A DNA stretch of 64,000 nt from positions 97,892 through 161,891 of the forward strand of contig JQKK01000010.1 in the NCBI GenBank assembly GCA_000746015.1, given 5' to 3'. The position numbers and the translations under genes are program-made. The notes beneath the pieces are model-generated. The model searched no databases, was not told the DNA's origin, and saw only the letters and a program-made list of their open reading frames with translations. Source of the stretch: Lachnospiraceae bacterium MA2020. Lineage in GTDB: Bacteria > Bacillota > Clostridia > Lachnospirales > Lachnospiraceae. Positions within the stretch are counted from its first letter, which is position 1. Every line of letters starts with the position of its first letter. Below, one piece after another: positions 52,121-60,957 of this stretch.

Positions 52121-53223
52121 GATACGGATTTACTACGGGAAGTGCAGCGACGGCGGCATCTGCGGCTGCAGCGTATATGCTGCTTTCCGGCAGAGTCAGA
52201 GATAGTATAACTATCACTACACCAAAAGGAATAGACTACAATGCTGAGATAGTAGAGATAAGCAGAAGTGAAAAAAAGGTCAGCTGTGCTGTAGTCAAAG
52301 ATGGCGGAGATGATCCGGATATCACAAGCGGAAGTCTCATATTTTCTACTGTTGAGATGGAAGCTGAAGAAGGAGAGAAGCTTGAGATAAAGCTCGACGG
52401 CGGCAAGGGTGTAGGCAGAGTGACAAAACCCGGGCTCGACCAGCCGGTAGGTGAGGCCGCGATAAATCATGTGCCGAGAGAAATGATCATATCGGAAACA
52501 GAAAAGATGTGCCGCATGTTTGACTTTGATGGCAGACTAAAGATCACTATCGAAGTTCCTAATGGAGAGGAGCTTGCAAAGCACACTTTTAATCCGCGTC
52601 TTGGGATAGTCGGTGGGATATCCATACTTGGAACTACAGGTATAGTGGAGCCGATGAGTATGAAGGCACTCCTTGATACGATAGGAGTGGAGCTGTCTGT
52701 AAAGAAGGCAGAGGGACGGAAGATAGCCGTGATAGCTCCGGGTAACTACGGTCAGGATTTTATGAGGAATAATTATCACTATGAAATAGATGATGCTGTA
52801 AAGTGCTCTAATTTCATAGGTGATACTATAGATATGGCTATAGAAAAGGGATTTGAAGGAGTGCTTCTGCTTGGCGCGATAGGTAAGCTTGTGAAGCTTG
52901 CCGGTGGGATAATGAACACCCACTCCGCCTATGCTGACTGCCGTATGGAGCTTATGACGGCAGCGGCAATACGTGAAGGAGCAGATATAGACACGGCGAG
53001 GAGACTTCTTCAGGCTGTCACGACAGAGGACGGCATCAGTATACTTGAGGAGAAGGGGCTTAGAGAAGCTGTAATGCAAAACCTCATGGAGAGGATAATG
53101 GATACCTTGAAGCGTCGCACAAAGGATAGGATCGGTATAGAGTGCATAGTTTATTCTACGGTGTCGGGGGAGCTTGCAAAGAGCAGTGGTGCGATAGAAT
53201 ACTTAAAAAGAGGTAAATCGTAA
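52117..53223 (+). CDS. cbiD: Cobalt-precorrin-5B C1-methyltransferase CbiD
   Basis: ATG 52117 overlaps the cbiC stop (ATGA) and gives the normal CbiD start MRYGFTTGSAATAASAAA; an ATG at 52090 would add nine residues. Further blocks are PKGIDYNAEIV, VTKPGLDQPVGEAAIN and NPRLGIVGGISILGTTGIV. It is SAM-dependent and specific to the anaerobic pathway. Confidence 0.93.
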   Translation: MRYGFTTGSAATAASAAAAYMLLSGRVRDSITITTPKGIDYNAEIVEISRSEKKVSCAVVKDGGDDPDITSGSLIFSTVEMEAEEGEKLEIKLDGGKGVGRVTKPGLDQPVGEAAINHVPREMIISETEKMCRMFDFDGRLKITIEVPNGEELAKHTFNPRLGIVGGISILGTTGIVEPMSMKALLDTIGVELSVKKAEGRKIAVIAPGNYGQDFMRNNYHYEIDDAVKCSNFIGDTIDMAIEKGFEGVLLLGAIGKLVKLAGGIMNTHSAYADCRMELMTAAAIREGADIDTARRLLQAVTTEDGISILEEKGLREAVMQNLMERIMDTLKRRTKDRIGIECIVYSTVSGELAKSSGAIEYLKRGKS

Positions 53224-53981
53224 TGGTTTGTTTTGTAGGAGCGGGACCCGGAGCTGTGGATATGATCACCGTAAGGGGTATGAGAGAGCTTGAAAAGGCC
53301 GACGTGATCATATATGCAGGATCATTGGTAAACCCACAGCTTTTGACAGAGTATGCGCGTGAAAGCGCAGAGATATATGACAGCGCGAAGATGACATTGG
53401 AAGAAGTTATAGATGTTATCGAGAAAGCTGAAAAAGACAAAAAGTATACCGTAAGGCTTCATACGGGCGAGCCAAGTCTTTATGGCGCTGTAAGAGAGCA
53501 GATGGATGAGCTTGATAAAAGGGGAATAGAGTATAAAAGCGTTGCCGGTGTAAGCGCGTGCTTTGGTGCGGCGGCATCACTTGATATAGAGTATACGCTT
53601 CCGGGAGTTTCACAGAGCCTCATAATCACACGGATGGAAGGCAGGACGGAAGTTCCAAAGGGAGAGACTATAGAGAGCTTTGCGTCTCATGGCTGCTCTA
53701 TGGCGATATACCTCAGCAGCTCGATGACAGGGGAGCTGTCAAAACGACTTATAGAAGGCGGATACAGCAAGGATACGCCGGCTGCTATAGTGTATAAGGC
53801 GACATGGGATGATGAAAAGAGATATGAGTGTACGCTTGAAACACTTGAAAAGACAGCAAAAGAAAATGGAATATACAAAACTGCGGTAATACTTGTAGGA
53901 GAGGCAGTAGCGCACAGGGATTATAAACGTTCTAAATTGTACGATCCCGGATTTGAAACGGGATACAGGAGGGCTAAATGA
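53223..53981 (+). CDS. cbiF: Cobalt-precorrin-4 C11-methyltransferase CbiF
   Basis: The 252-residue tetrapyrrole methylase has VGAGPGAVDMITVRG at the start and YAGSLVNPQLL, LHTGEPSLYGAVREQ and PGVSQSLIITRMEGRT, which mark CbiF/CobM. It shares a base with cbiD's stop and overlaps cbiG by 4 nt. Confidence 0.94.
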   Translation: MVCFVGAGPGAVDMITVRGMRELEKADVIIYAGSLVNPQLLTEYARESAEIYDSAKMTLEEVIDVIEKAEKDKKYTVRLHTGEPSLYGAVREQMDELDKRGIEYKSVAGVSACFGAAASLDIEYTLPGVSQSLIITRMEGRTEVPKGETIESFASHGCSMAIYLSSSMTGELSKRLIEGGYSKDTPAAIVYKATWDDEKRYECTLETLEKTAKENGIYKTAVILVGEAVAHRDYKRSKLYDPGFETGYRRAK

Positions 53982-55018
53982 GTGATATCATCAGCTTTAC
54001 GGAGCGGGGCCTGGTTCTTGCGTTTAAGCTAAGTCAGGTCCTTGAGCAGGAAGGGTGCATATATACAAAGTATTCTGGTGTAGACAGGTCACTTAAGGAT
54101 GTGGAATATGTGGAGGAGCCACTGACTGAGTGGGCAGAAAAGAGGTTCAAAGAGCGTACACCGCTGATATTTATCGGCGCTGCAGGTATTGCAGTCAGGA
54201 CAATAGCACCATGTATCAAGGATAAGTTTGAAGATATACCGGTTGTTGTGCTTGATGAGGCAGGGCATTTTGTGATACCGATCCTTTCGGCGCATTATGG
54301 AGGAGCGACAGAGCTTGCATGCGAGATAGCAGAGCTTATAGGTGCAGTGCCTGTTATCACTACGGCAACTGATGTAAATAACCTTTTTGCAGTTGATGTA
54401 TTCGCAAAAAACAATGATCTTGTAGTGGCAAATAAAGATGGTATAAAGAAGGTTTCATCGAAGCTTTTATCAAGGGGAAAGATAAATATGCTGCTCGATG
54501 GAGGAAAATATATAGGACATCATCCTATGGAGCTTGATATACTTAAAAAAGGAGATACAGATGTGTTCGTATCTCCATTCAGGCTATGTGACAATACTCC
54601 GAAATATAAGCTAAGGCTTATACCGAAGGTTGTATATGCAGGTATCGGCTGCAAAAGAGGCAAGAGCTTTGAATCTATAGAGGCGCTTTTTGACGAGACG
54701 ATGGCAAATCTGAATATCGAGCCGGAGTCTATAAAAGGGGTTGCAACAGTTGATATAAAAGAAAATGAAGAAGGAATCAGGAAATTTGTACGTGAGAGAA
54801 AGTACAATTTTCAGACATTTCCGGCAGAGAACCTAAAGCGGCTGAAGGGCAAATTTACTGCTTCAGCATATGTTGCAAGGGCAGTAGGTGTCGATAACGT
54901 ATGTGAGAGAGCCGCAGTGGCTGCTGCAGGAGATGGAGCAAAACTGATATGCAAAAAGACTATAGGTGACGGGGTCACTGTGGCATTTGCTATTTCAGAT
55001 TGGAGTGTCAGATTTTGA
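53978..55018 (+). CDS. cbiG: Cobalt-precorrin-5A hydrolase CbiG
   Basis: The 346-residue protein has the CbiG N-domain (FIGAAGIAVRTIAPCIKDK, then PILSAHYGGATELACEIAE) and C-domain (VVYAGIGCKRGKSFESIEA). It opens the delta-lactone ring and releases acetaldehyde. This reaction marks the anaerobic route. Confidence 0.93.
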   Translation: MSDIISFTERGLVLAFKLSQVLEQEGCIYTKYSGVDRSLKDVEYVEEPLTEWAEKRFKERTPLIFIGAAGIAVRTIAPCIKDKFEDIPVVVLDEAGHFVIPILSAHYGGATELACEIAELIGAVPVITTATDVNNLFAVDVFAKNNDLVVANKDGIKKVSSKLLSRGKINMLLDGGKYIGHHPMELDILKKGDTDVFVSPFRLCDNTPKYKLRLIPKVVYAGIGCKRGKSFESIEALFDETMANLNIEPESIKGVATVDIKENEEGIRKFVRERKYNFQTFPAENLKRLKGKFTASAYVARAVGVDNVCERAAVAAAGDGAKLICKKTIGDGVTVAFAISDWSVRF

Positions 55019-55755
55019 GTAAAAAGATCATATATGTAGTAGGGATCGGACCCGGGGATGAGTTAATGATGACAGGCGAAGCAATAGATGTGCTTGACCG
55101 TGTCGATACCATCGTGGGCTATCCTCTTTATATCAAGCTTCTCGGAGAGCGATACAGCAAGAAGAGATTTCTTGAGACAAATATGAAGGGCGAGTATAAG
55201 AGATGCATCATGTGCTTTGAAGAAGCAATGGCAGGGCATGATGTAGCGCTTATATCAAGTGGTGATGCAGGTGTTTACGGCATGGCATCGCTTATGTATG
55301 AGGTAGGCAGGGATTATCCCGAGTGTGAGATAAAGGTAGTTGCGGGACTTACGGCTGCGTGCAGTGGAAGTGCTGTCCTTGGATCCCCTTTGTCAAATGA
55401 CTTTTGTGTCATATCACTTAGCGACCTTCTGACTCCATGGGAAAAAATCGAAAAGAGGCTCAGGGCTGCTGCTTTGGGAGATTTTGCGATAGCAATCTAT
55501 AATCCCTCAAGCCATAAGCGATATGACTATCTGAAAAAGGCATGTGAGATACTGCTTGAGTATATTGAGCCGGAAAGAGTTTGCGGCTATGTAGAAAATA
55601 TAGGCAGAGAAGGCACAAAAGAAAATGTGTGTACTTTGGGAGAGCTCAAGGACATCGGGGTAAACATGTTTACAACAGTGTTTATAGGCTGCAGTGCAAC
55701 AGAGCTGATAGACGGAAAAATGGTAACAAAGAGAGGCTATAGAGAAACAAGATGA
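55015..55755 (+). CDS. cbiH: Cobalt-precorrin-3B C17-methyltransferase CbiH
   Basis: TTG 55015 overlaps the cbiG stop and gives SKKIIYVVGIGPGDELMMTG after the initiator; an upstream TTG at 55000 is less likely. Blocks GYPLYIKLLG, SSGDAGVYGMASLMYE and IYNPSSHKRYDYLKKACEI identify CbiH. It contracts the ring in the anaerobic pathway. It overlaps the fused gene by 4 nt. Confidence 0.92.
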   Translation: MSKKIIYVVGIGPGDELMMTGEAIDVLDRVDTIVGYPLYIKLLGERYSKKRFLETNMKGEYKRCIMCFEEAMAGHDVALISSGDAGVYGMASLMYEVGRDYPECEIKVVAGLTAACSGSAVLGSPLSNDFCVISLSDLLTPWEKIEKRLRAAALGDFAIAIYNPSSHKRYDYLKKACEILLEYIEPERVCGYVENIGREGTKENVCTLGELKDIGVNMFTTVFIGCSATELIDGKMVTKRGYRETR

Positions 55756-57737
55756 AGAGGATACTCATATTTGGCGGCACAAGTGAAGGCAGGGAGCTTG
55801 CAGAAAAATGTGTGGAAAACGGTATAAAGGTAAGTGTCTCTGTCGCTACGGTCACCGGAAGTGAGGCACTTGAAGGATCTGAAAGCCTTAAGATACTTGA
55901 GGGCAGGAAAAATATAGAGGAAATAAAAGCACTTATAGAAAGCGGCGATTTTGCTGCGGTAGTAGATGCTACACATCCATTTGCCAAGGAAGTGAGCGAA
56001 AACATCAAAGAGGCAGCAAAAGGAAGTAATATACCGCTTTTTAGATTAAAAAGAAGTACGGCAGCGGAAGGGCTGAATGCAGATATCAGATATTTTGAAG
56101 ATTCTGCAAAGTGTGCCGAGGCTCTGCAGGCAGTAAAGGGAAACATTCTTCTTACGACTGGAAGCAAGGAGGCACACACTTTTGCTGAAAAAATTGATCC
56201 TGAAAGACTTTTTGTGAGGGTGCTGCCGGCAATAGAGTCCATAGAAATCGTGAAAAAATGCGGTTTTGCAAATGAGCACATCATAGCAATGCAGGGCGTT
56301 TTTTCCGAGCGCTTAAACGAGGCACTGATAGAAGAATTTGGTATCAGCATACTTGTCACAAAGGAGAGCGGAGACCGAGGAGGATATGGAGAAAAACTGC
56401 GAGCTGCAGCAAAAAAAGGCATAAGTGTATACGTGATAGAAAGTCCTGAAAAGAGTGAGGGACTTTCAATGGATAAAGTGCTTGATGCTCTATATGAAAT
56501 CTTGGATATAGAGAGACCTCAGCAGAAGCAGATCGCCATGATAGGAATGGGAATGGGTGAGCTTTCCATGCTTGGAGAGGATGCGAAAAAGGCACTCGAG
56601 GAGGCAGAAGTTTATATCGGAGCAGAGAGACTTTTAAATCTTATCAGAACGAACAAAAAAAAATACAAAGAATATAATGCTCACAAAATCCTTGAAATTA
56701 TCGAAAAAGAGCGGGCTTCCCGGTTTGCTGTTTTATTTTCGGGCGATACAGGCTTTTATAGTGGCGCAGAAGGTCTTAAGTTATTGCTTGAAAATGCCGA
56801 TAAAAAGGATGTGAGGGTTTTCCCAGGTATTTCGAGTATTTCATATCTTGCGTCGAGGGCAGGAGTGTCCTGGCAGGATGCATATATAGTTTCGAGGCAT
56901 GGAAGAGTGGCTGATGTATGCAGCGCTGTAAGAGAGCATGAAAAAGTATTTGTGCTTCTTTCTGATGCCAAAGATTTAAAGAAGCTGGCAGACGAGCTTA
57001 TAGAAGCTTCTCTGACATATGTAAGGATAATAGCGGGTATAGCTCTTTCATCAAAAGATGAAAGGATCATTGATAAAGAAGTAGTGGAGTACTGTGGAAT
57101 GGAGCTTACAGGCATAGCCTGCTGCTTCATAATTAATCCACGAGTTTATGGTAGAATAATCACACCGGGACTAAGAGACAGCGCATTTATCAGAGGAAAT
57201 GTCCCGATGACAAAAGAGGAGGTGAGAAGTCTTTCGCTGTGCAAGTTAAAGCTTACTCATGATGCTGTAGTCTGGGATGTAGGAGCCGGCACAGGTTCTG
57301 TATCCGTAGAGTGTGCACGTATGGATAGGCAGATTAAGGTGTACTCGATTGAGCGAGATGAAGAGGCATGTTCTCTCATACATGAAAATGCTATGAAGGC
57401 GGGGCTGAGTAATCTTGACATTGTAAAAGGTGAGGCACCGAAAGCTCTGGCGGGACTTGAAGCGCCAAGCCACGTATTTATAGGTGGCAGCGGCGGCAAT
57501 CTCAAAGAAATATTAGAGCTTTTATCAGGATTTAATAAAGAGATCAGAGTGGTAATAAATGCAATAGCGCTAGAAACAGTATCGGTCATTACAGACATTT
57601 TGGGAAGTATGTGTATCAAGGATGAAGACATAGTGCTTATGAATGTCAGTAAGGGAGAAAGACGAGGGAGATACCATCTGATGCATGCCGGGAATCCGGT
57701 ATATATATTTTCTTTTACTATTAACCAGGGGGATTGA
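55752..57737 (+). CDS. cbiJ-cbiE-cbiT: CbiJ-CbiE-CbiT triple fusion
   Basis: The 661-residue protein has three enzymes in one chain. Residues 1-~255 are cobalt-precorrin-6A reductase (ILIFGGTSEGRELAEKC, VVDATHPFAKEVS, LLTTGSKEA). Residues ~268-470 are the C5-methyltransferase CbiE (IAMIGMGMGELSMLGEDAKK, LFSGDTGFYSGAEGL, FPGISSISYLASR). Residues ~472-661 are the C15-methyltransferase/decarboxylase CbiT (GLRDSAFIRGNVPMTKEEVR, VWDVGAGTGSVSVECA). CbiE-CbiT fusions (CobL) are common; adding CbiJ on the N-terminus covers three consecutive or near-consecutive steps. No frameshift is visible. Confidence 0.93.
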   Translation: MKRILIFGGTSEGRELAEKCVENGIKVSVSVATVTGSEALEGSESLKILEGRKNIEEIKALIESGDFAAVVDATHPFAKEVSENIKEAAKGSNIPLFRLKRSTAAEGLNADIRYFEDSAKCAEALQAVKGNILLTTGSKEAHTFAEKIDPERLFVRVLPAIESIEIVKKCGFANEHIIAMQGVFSERLNEALIEEFGISILVTKESGDRGGYGEKLRAAAKKGISVYVIESPEKSEGLSMDKVLDALYEILDIERPQQKQIAMIGMGMGELSMLGEDAKKALEEAEVYIGAERLLNLIRTNKKKYKEYNAHKILEIIEKERASRFAVLFSGDTGFYSGAEGLKLLLENADKKDVRVFPGISSISYLASRAGVSWQDAYIVSRHGRVADVCSAVREHEKVFVLLSDAKDLKKLADELIEASLTYVRIIAGIALSSKDERIIDKEVVEYCGMELTGIACCFIINPRVYGRIITPGLRDSAFIRGNVPMTKEEVRSLSLCKLKLTHDAVVWDVGAGTGSVSVECARMDRQIKVYSIERDEEACSLIHENAMKAGLSNLDIVKGEAPKALAGLEAPSHVFIGGSGGNLKEILELLSGFNKEIRVVINAIALETVSVITDILGSMCIKDEDIVLMNVSKGERRGRYHLMHAGNPVYIFSFTINQGD

Positions 57738-57739
57738 AT

Positions 57740-59104
57740 ATGCATTTTCCGAGAGTGATGTTGGCGGCGCCAAGGAGTGGTTCGGGAAAGACATTGTTGA
57801 CCTGTCTTTTGCTTAAGTCACTCGTAAATGAGGATCTTAAACCTGCAGCGTTTAAGTGTGGTCCGGATTTTATCGATCCGATGTTTCATAAGAGGGCATT
57901 GGGTATACCATCAAAAAATCTGGATACCTTTTTTACTGATGTGAAAAAGACCAGGAAGCTCTTTATGGAAACGGCAATACATGTCGATATATCGGTAGTC
58001 GAAGGTGTCATGGGACTATATGACGGTATAGGCGGAGTAAGCGAAAAGGCATCATCTTATGATGTTGCCAGAGCGCTGCATTGCCCTATAATACTCGTGG
58101 TAGATGTAAGAGGCATGGGTGGAATGTCGCTTACAGCTGAGATACGTGGCTACCTTGATTATGACAGAGATCATCTCATATCGGGAGTTATCTTAAACGG
58201 AATGACTCCGTCATCATATGAGATGGTAAAGAGACATCTTGAGAAGGAACTCGATGTCCAGATAATAGGTTACATGCCGCATGACAAAAATTTAAAGTTT
58301 GACAGCCGTCATTTAGGACTTGTCATGCCGGACGAGATTGCAGGGCTCAATCAAAAACTTGAGGTTGCTGCAGCTCAGTTCAGAAAAAGTGTAAATTTTG
58401 TAAACATATTGGAGATAGCAGAAGGTGCGCCCGATGTAGACTGGGAAGTACTGCGTCACAGAGTTCCTAATCAGGATCTCATACCGATAGGTATAGCCGC
58501 AGATGAAGCTTTCAGGTTTTATTATGAAGATAATCTCAGTATACTTAGAGATTTTGGCTGCAAACTAATACCGTTTTCTCCTCTCCACGACAAGAGCATA
58601 CCGGAAGGTGTGCAGGGGCTGATCTTTTACGGTGGATACCCAGAGCTCTATGCAAAGAGCCTTTCTGCCAACAAGAGCATGCTTAAATCTGTAAGGAATG
58701 CAATAGAAAACAGAATGCCGTCTATTGCAGAGTGTGGTGGATTTATGTATCTTGGTGAGTCGATCGAGGCAGCCGACGGAGCGGAGTACCCGATGGTGGG
58801 GGCAATACATACTAAATTTTATAACAGCGGACATCTGGTAAGATTTGGATACATGAGTGTTTCAGAAAAGGAAGATTCGTTTTTAGGAAATGGCAGAGCC
58901 ATACGAGGTCATGAATTCCATTACTATAATTGTAATAATAATGGCTCAGACTGTGTGGCATATAAGCCGGTAAGGGCAAAGACCTGGGACTGTGTGCACG
59001 TAGATGACGTACACTGGTGGGGCTGGCCGCATCTTTACTATTCATCATGTCCTTCCTATGCAGAAAACTTTATCCGTAAGTGCAGGAGGTATACAGTTGA
59101 ATAA
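57740..59104 (+). CDS. cbiA: Cobyrinate a,c-diamide synthase CbiA
   Basis: ATG 57740 follows GGGGGA at good spacing; TTG 57734 is an alternative that overlaps the previous stop. The 454-residue amidotransferase has the P-loop APRSGSGKT, the block FKCGPDFIDPMFHKR and a glutaminase domain with Cys in IAECGGFMYLGE and His in RGHEFHYYN. It amidates side chains a and c. Confidence 0.94.
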   Translation: MHFPRVMLAAPRSGSGKTLLTCLLLKSLVNEDLKPAAFKCGPDFIDPMFHKRALGIPSKNLDTFFTDVKKTRKLFMETAIHVDISVVEGVMGLYDGIGGVSEKASSYDVARALHCPIILVVDVRGMGGMSLTAEIRGYLDYDRDHLISGVILNGMTPSSYEMVKRHLEKELDVQIIGYMPHDKNLKFDSRHLGLVMPDEIAGLNQKLEVAAAQFRKSVNFVNILEIAEGAPDVDWEVLRHRVPNQDLIPIGIAADEAFRFYYEDNLSILRDFGCKLIPFSPLHDKSIPEGVQGLIFYGGYPELYAKSLSANKSMLKSVRNAIENRMPSIAECGGFMYLGESIEAADGAEYPMVGAIHTKFYNSGHLVRFGYMSVSEKEDSFLGNGRAIRGHEFHYYNCNNNGSDCVAYKPVRAKTWDCVHVDDVHWWGWPHLYYSSCPSYAENFIRKCRRYTVE

Positions 59105-59348
59105 TTCTGAACGCTTTTTCGAGAATAGTGAGTGCAGGTACTTTCCCTGCCATAAACTTGAGGGGGATTTTAATTGTTTATTTTGCTATTGCCCGATGTA
59201 TTTTCTCGATAAGTGTCCTGGAAATCATACATGGATCGAAAAAGAGGAAGGTCGTATAAAGAATTGCATTGACTGTACCTTTCCTCACAGACCTGAAAAT
59301 TATGATGCAATTATGCAGATTCTTAAAAAAGCATGTTATAAGAGTTAA
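59097..59348 (+). CDS. Cysteine-rich small domain protein
   Basis: TTG 59097 follows CAGGAGG and overlaps the cbiA stop. The 83-residue protein has eight cysteines in the pattern CRYFPCHK, NCLFCYCPMYFLDKCPGNH and KNCIDCTFPH, the Cys-rich small domain family often found at the end of cobalamin clusters. It probably binds zinc or an Fe-S cluster. The exact role is unknown. Confidence 0.82.
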   Translation: MNNSERFFENSECRYFPCHKLEGDFNCLFCYCPMYFLDKCPGNHTWIEKEEGRIKNCIDCTFPHRPENYDAIMQILKKACYKS

Positions 59349-59406
59349 ATCTTACGAAAATTTCATCTAAAACGGTTATTGAACTAAACCTAGAACAAGC
59401 TGCGCA

Positions 59407-59436
59407 TTGTCTAGCTTAAAAGCGATATGTTATACT
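59407..59436 (+). promoter_or_regulatory. Promoter of the mecA-like operon
   Basis: TTGTCT (59407-59412), 18-nt spacer, TATACT (59431-59436), about 64 nt before ATG 59500. Confidence 0.65.
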
Positions 59437-59465
59437 CTAAGATATAACAAGGATGGTTAGCCACA

Positions 59466-59490
59466 TGTCCGTGGGATGCGGACACGGAGG
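59466..59490 (+). promoter_or_regulatory. Leader hairpin next to the mecA-like ribosome site
   Basis: TGTCCG / CGGACA stem (59466-59471 / 59479-59484) abuts the CGGAGG ribosome site. Stacking at this point could modulate initiation. Confidence 0.4.
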
Positions 59491-59499
59491 TAAGAACAG

Positions 59500-60315
59500 A
59501 TGAAATTTACTAAATTGAGTGATACGGATATCAGATGCATTATCTCAGAACAGGAGTTATCGAATAACGGATTAAATCTTGACGATATTATGGCAAAAAC
59601 TGATGAGACAAAAAGGTTTTTTCGTCAGTTGATGGATCAGGCAACACGTAAACTTGGCATGGCTCATGGAAATGGAATTCACATGGCTTCAGCTCAGATA
59701 AGCATACTTGAGGACAGAAGCATTTCTATCATATTCCATGAAGCAAATCTTGACGAAGCACTAGAGCACGTAACCGGAGGAGATTCGGAAAAAACCGAAA
59801 GATTGAAAAATCAGATCGAGGAACAGGTGAGGATGCAAAAGGATAAGATCCCGGAGCTGCCTGTAACAATGAAGAGGGAGCTACTCGATATGATGGAAGA
59901 TCAGCTCAACCAGAGCGGAAATGCTTCACGGGAGGCTCTGAGTGAGATAAGGGCGCTCAGAGCAGAGCTTGAAGCGCAGGAGCAGAATGAACAGATAATA
60001 GCAGAAGTAAAAGCAGCTATGAAACGTTCATTTGTAGTAAGGTTTGAAGAGCTCGAAGAAGCAAGGCTCTATGCAGACAGCTGCACCAGCGCAAATCACA
60101 TTGTCAGCAGCCTCTACAAATTTAGTCAGGATGAGGCATATTATCTGTCAGTACAGCACTCGGTACTTCCGGATAAGGTGTACGAGGGCGTGAAGACCTT
60201 GGCAAGCGAGTTTGGCGAAGTAGTTACACTTCAGCCGGCAGCAAGGCAGTTTTTATTTGAAAACAGCGAGGTCATCATCGAGGATGACGCAGTAGATATC
60301 TTAAAAGGACTCTAA
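59500..60315 (+). CDS. mecA: MecA-family adaptor protein
   Basis: The 271-residue protein has the MecA N-domain (IRCIISEQELSNNGLNLDDI, LMDQATRKLG) and C-domain (VVRFEELEEARLYADSC, then SLYKFSQDEAYYLSV), joined by a longer, Glu/Gln-rich linker. MecA binds substrates and the ClpC ATPase for proteolysis. It is longer than B. subtilis MecA (218 aa). It lies three bases before the next gene. Confidence 0.85.
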   Translation: MKFTKLSDTDIRCIISEQELSNNGLNLDDIMAKTDETKRFFRQLMDQATRKLGMAHGNGIHMASAQISILEDRSISIIFHEANLDEALEHVTGGDSEKTERLKNQIEEQVRMQKDKIPELPVTMKRELLDMMEDQLNQSGNASREALSEIRALRAELEAQEQNEQIIAEVKAAMKRSFVVRFEELEEARLYADSCTSANHIVSSLYKFSQDEAYYLSVQHSVLPDKVYEGVKTLASEFGEVVTLQPAARQFLFENSEVIIEDDAVDILKGL

Positions 60316-60318
60316 AAA

Positions 60319-60957
60319 GTGATTAATATATTCAATAAAGAAGCACCGTTCGTATCATGCGAGGCGGTGCTTCATTCTATGGGATGCAGAAAAAGCGATC
60401 CATCATATCCTGAATATGTAAGGGCATTTGAAGAGATAGAGGATGATGCGATCGGATGTTTAAGACTTGAGGCAAGGTATACTTACGGAAAGCTTCCGCC
60501 TGAGTTTCCAAAATCTCATAAGCTGTATGGTAAACAGCTCATATTCTTTTTAATTACAGCAGGGCACAAGATAACTGAATATGCAGATGAGCATTTTGCA
60601 AATGGCAGATATATGAAAGGCATGATGGCAAATGCTATCGCGGATAGCTGCCTTTTTTCATACGAAAATGAAGTGCTGTGCGCTATAAAGGAAGAATGTA
60701 AAAAGCAGAATAAAGGTATTCGCTCTATGCTTGATGCACCCGATGGTATACCGCCGGAGTTTAATACGTTGATATTATCAAGGCTCAATGCTCGTGAAGA
60801 TCTTGGAGTAGAAGTAAATAAAGCATATGTTTTTACACCATTAAAAACTTATGCATGTATAATGGAGCTGTCAGAGAATACGGAAGAGATGAACATATTT
60901 CATGACTGCAACCGCTGTGCAAAAAGGGATGAGTGTACTTATAGGAGTATAAAATGA
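60319..60957 (+). CDS. B12-dependent methionine synthase activation-type protein
   Basis: The 212-residue protein resembles the small clostridial proteins with a methionine-synthase activation-like region; the late part LGVEVNKAYVFTPLKTYACI fits, and it ends in a Cys cluster HDCNRCAKRDECTYR. It overlaps the RACo-like gene by 4 nt. Together they probably return oxidised Co(II) corrinoid to Co(I) in a methyltransferase. The family call is moderate because the catalytic signature is weak by eye. Confidence 0.65.
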   Translation: MINIFNKEAPFVSCEAVLHSMGCRKSDPSYPEYVRAFEEIEDDAIGCLRLEARYTYGKLPPEFPKSHKLYGKQLIFFLITAGHKITEYADEHFANGRYMKGMMANAIADSCLFSYENEVLCAIKEECKKQNKGIRSMLDAPDGIPPEFNTLILSRLNAREDLGVEVNKAYVFTPLKTYACIMELSENTEEMNIFHDCNRCAKRDECTYRSIK

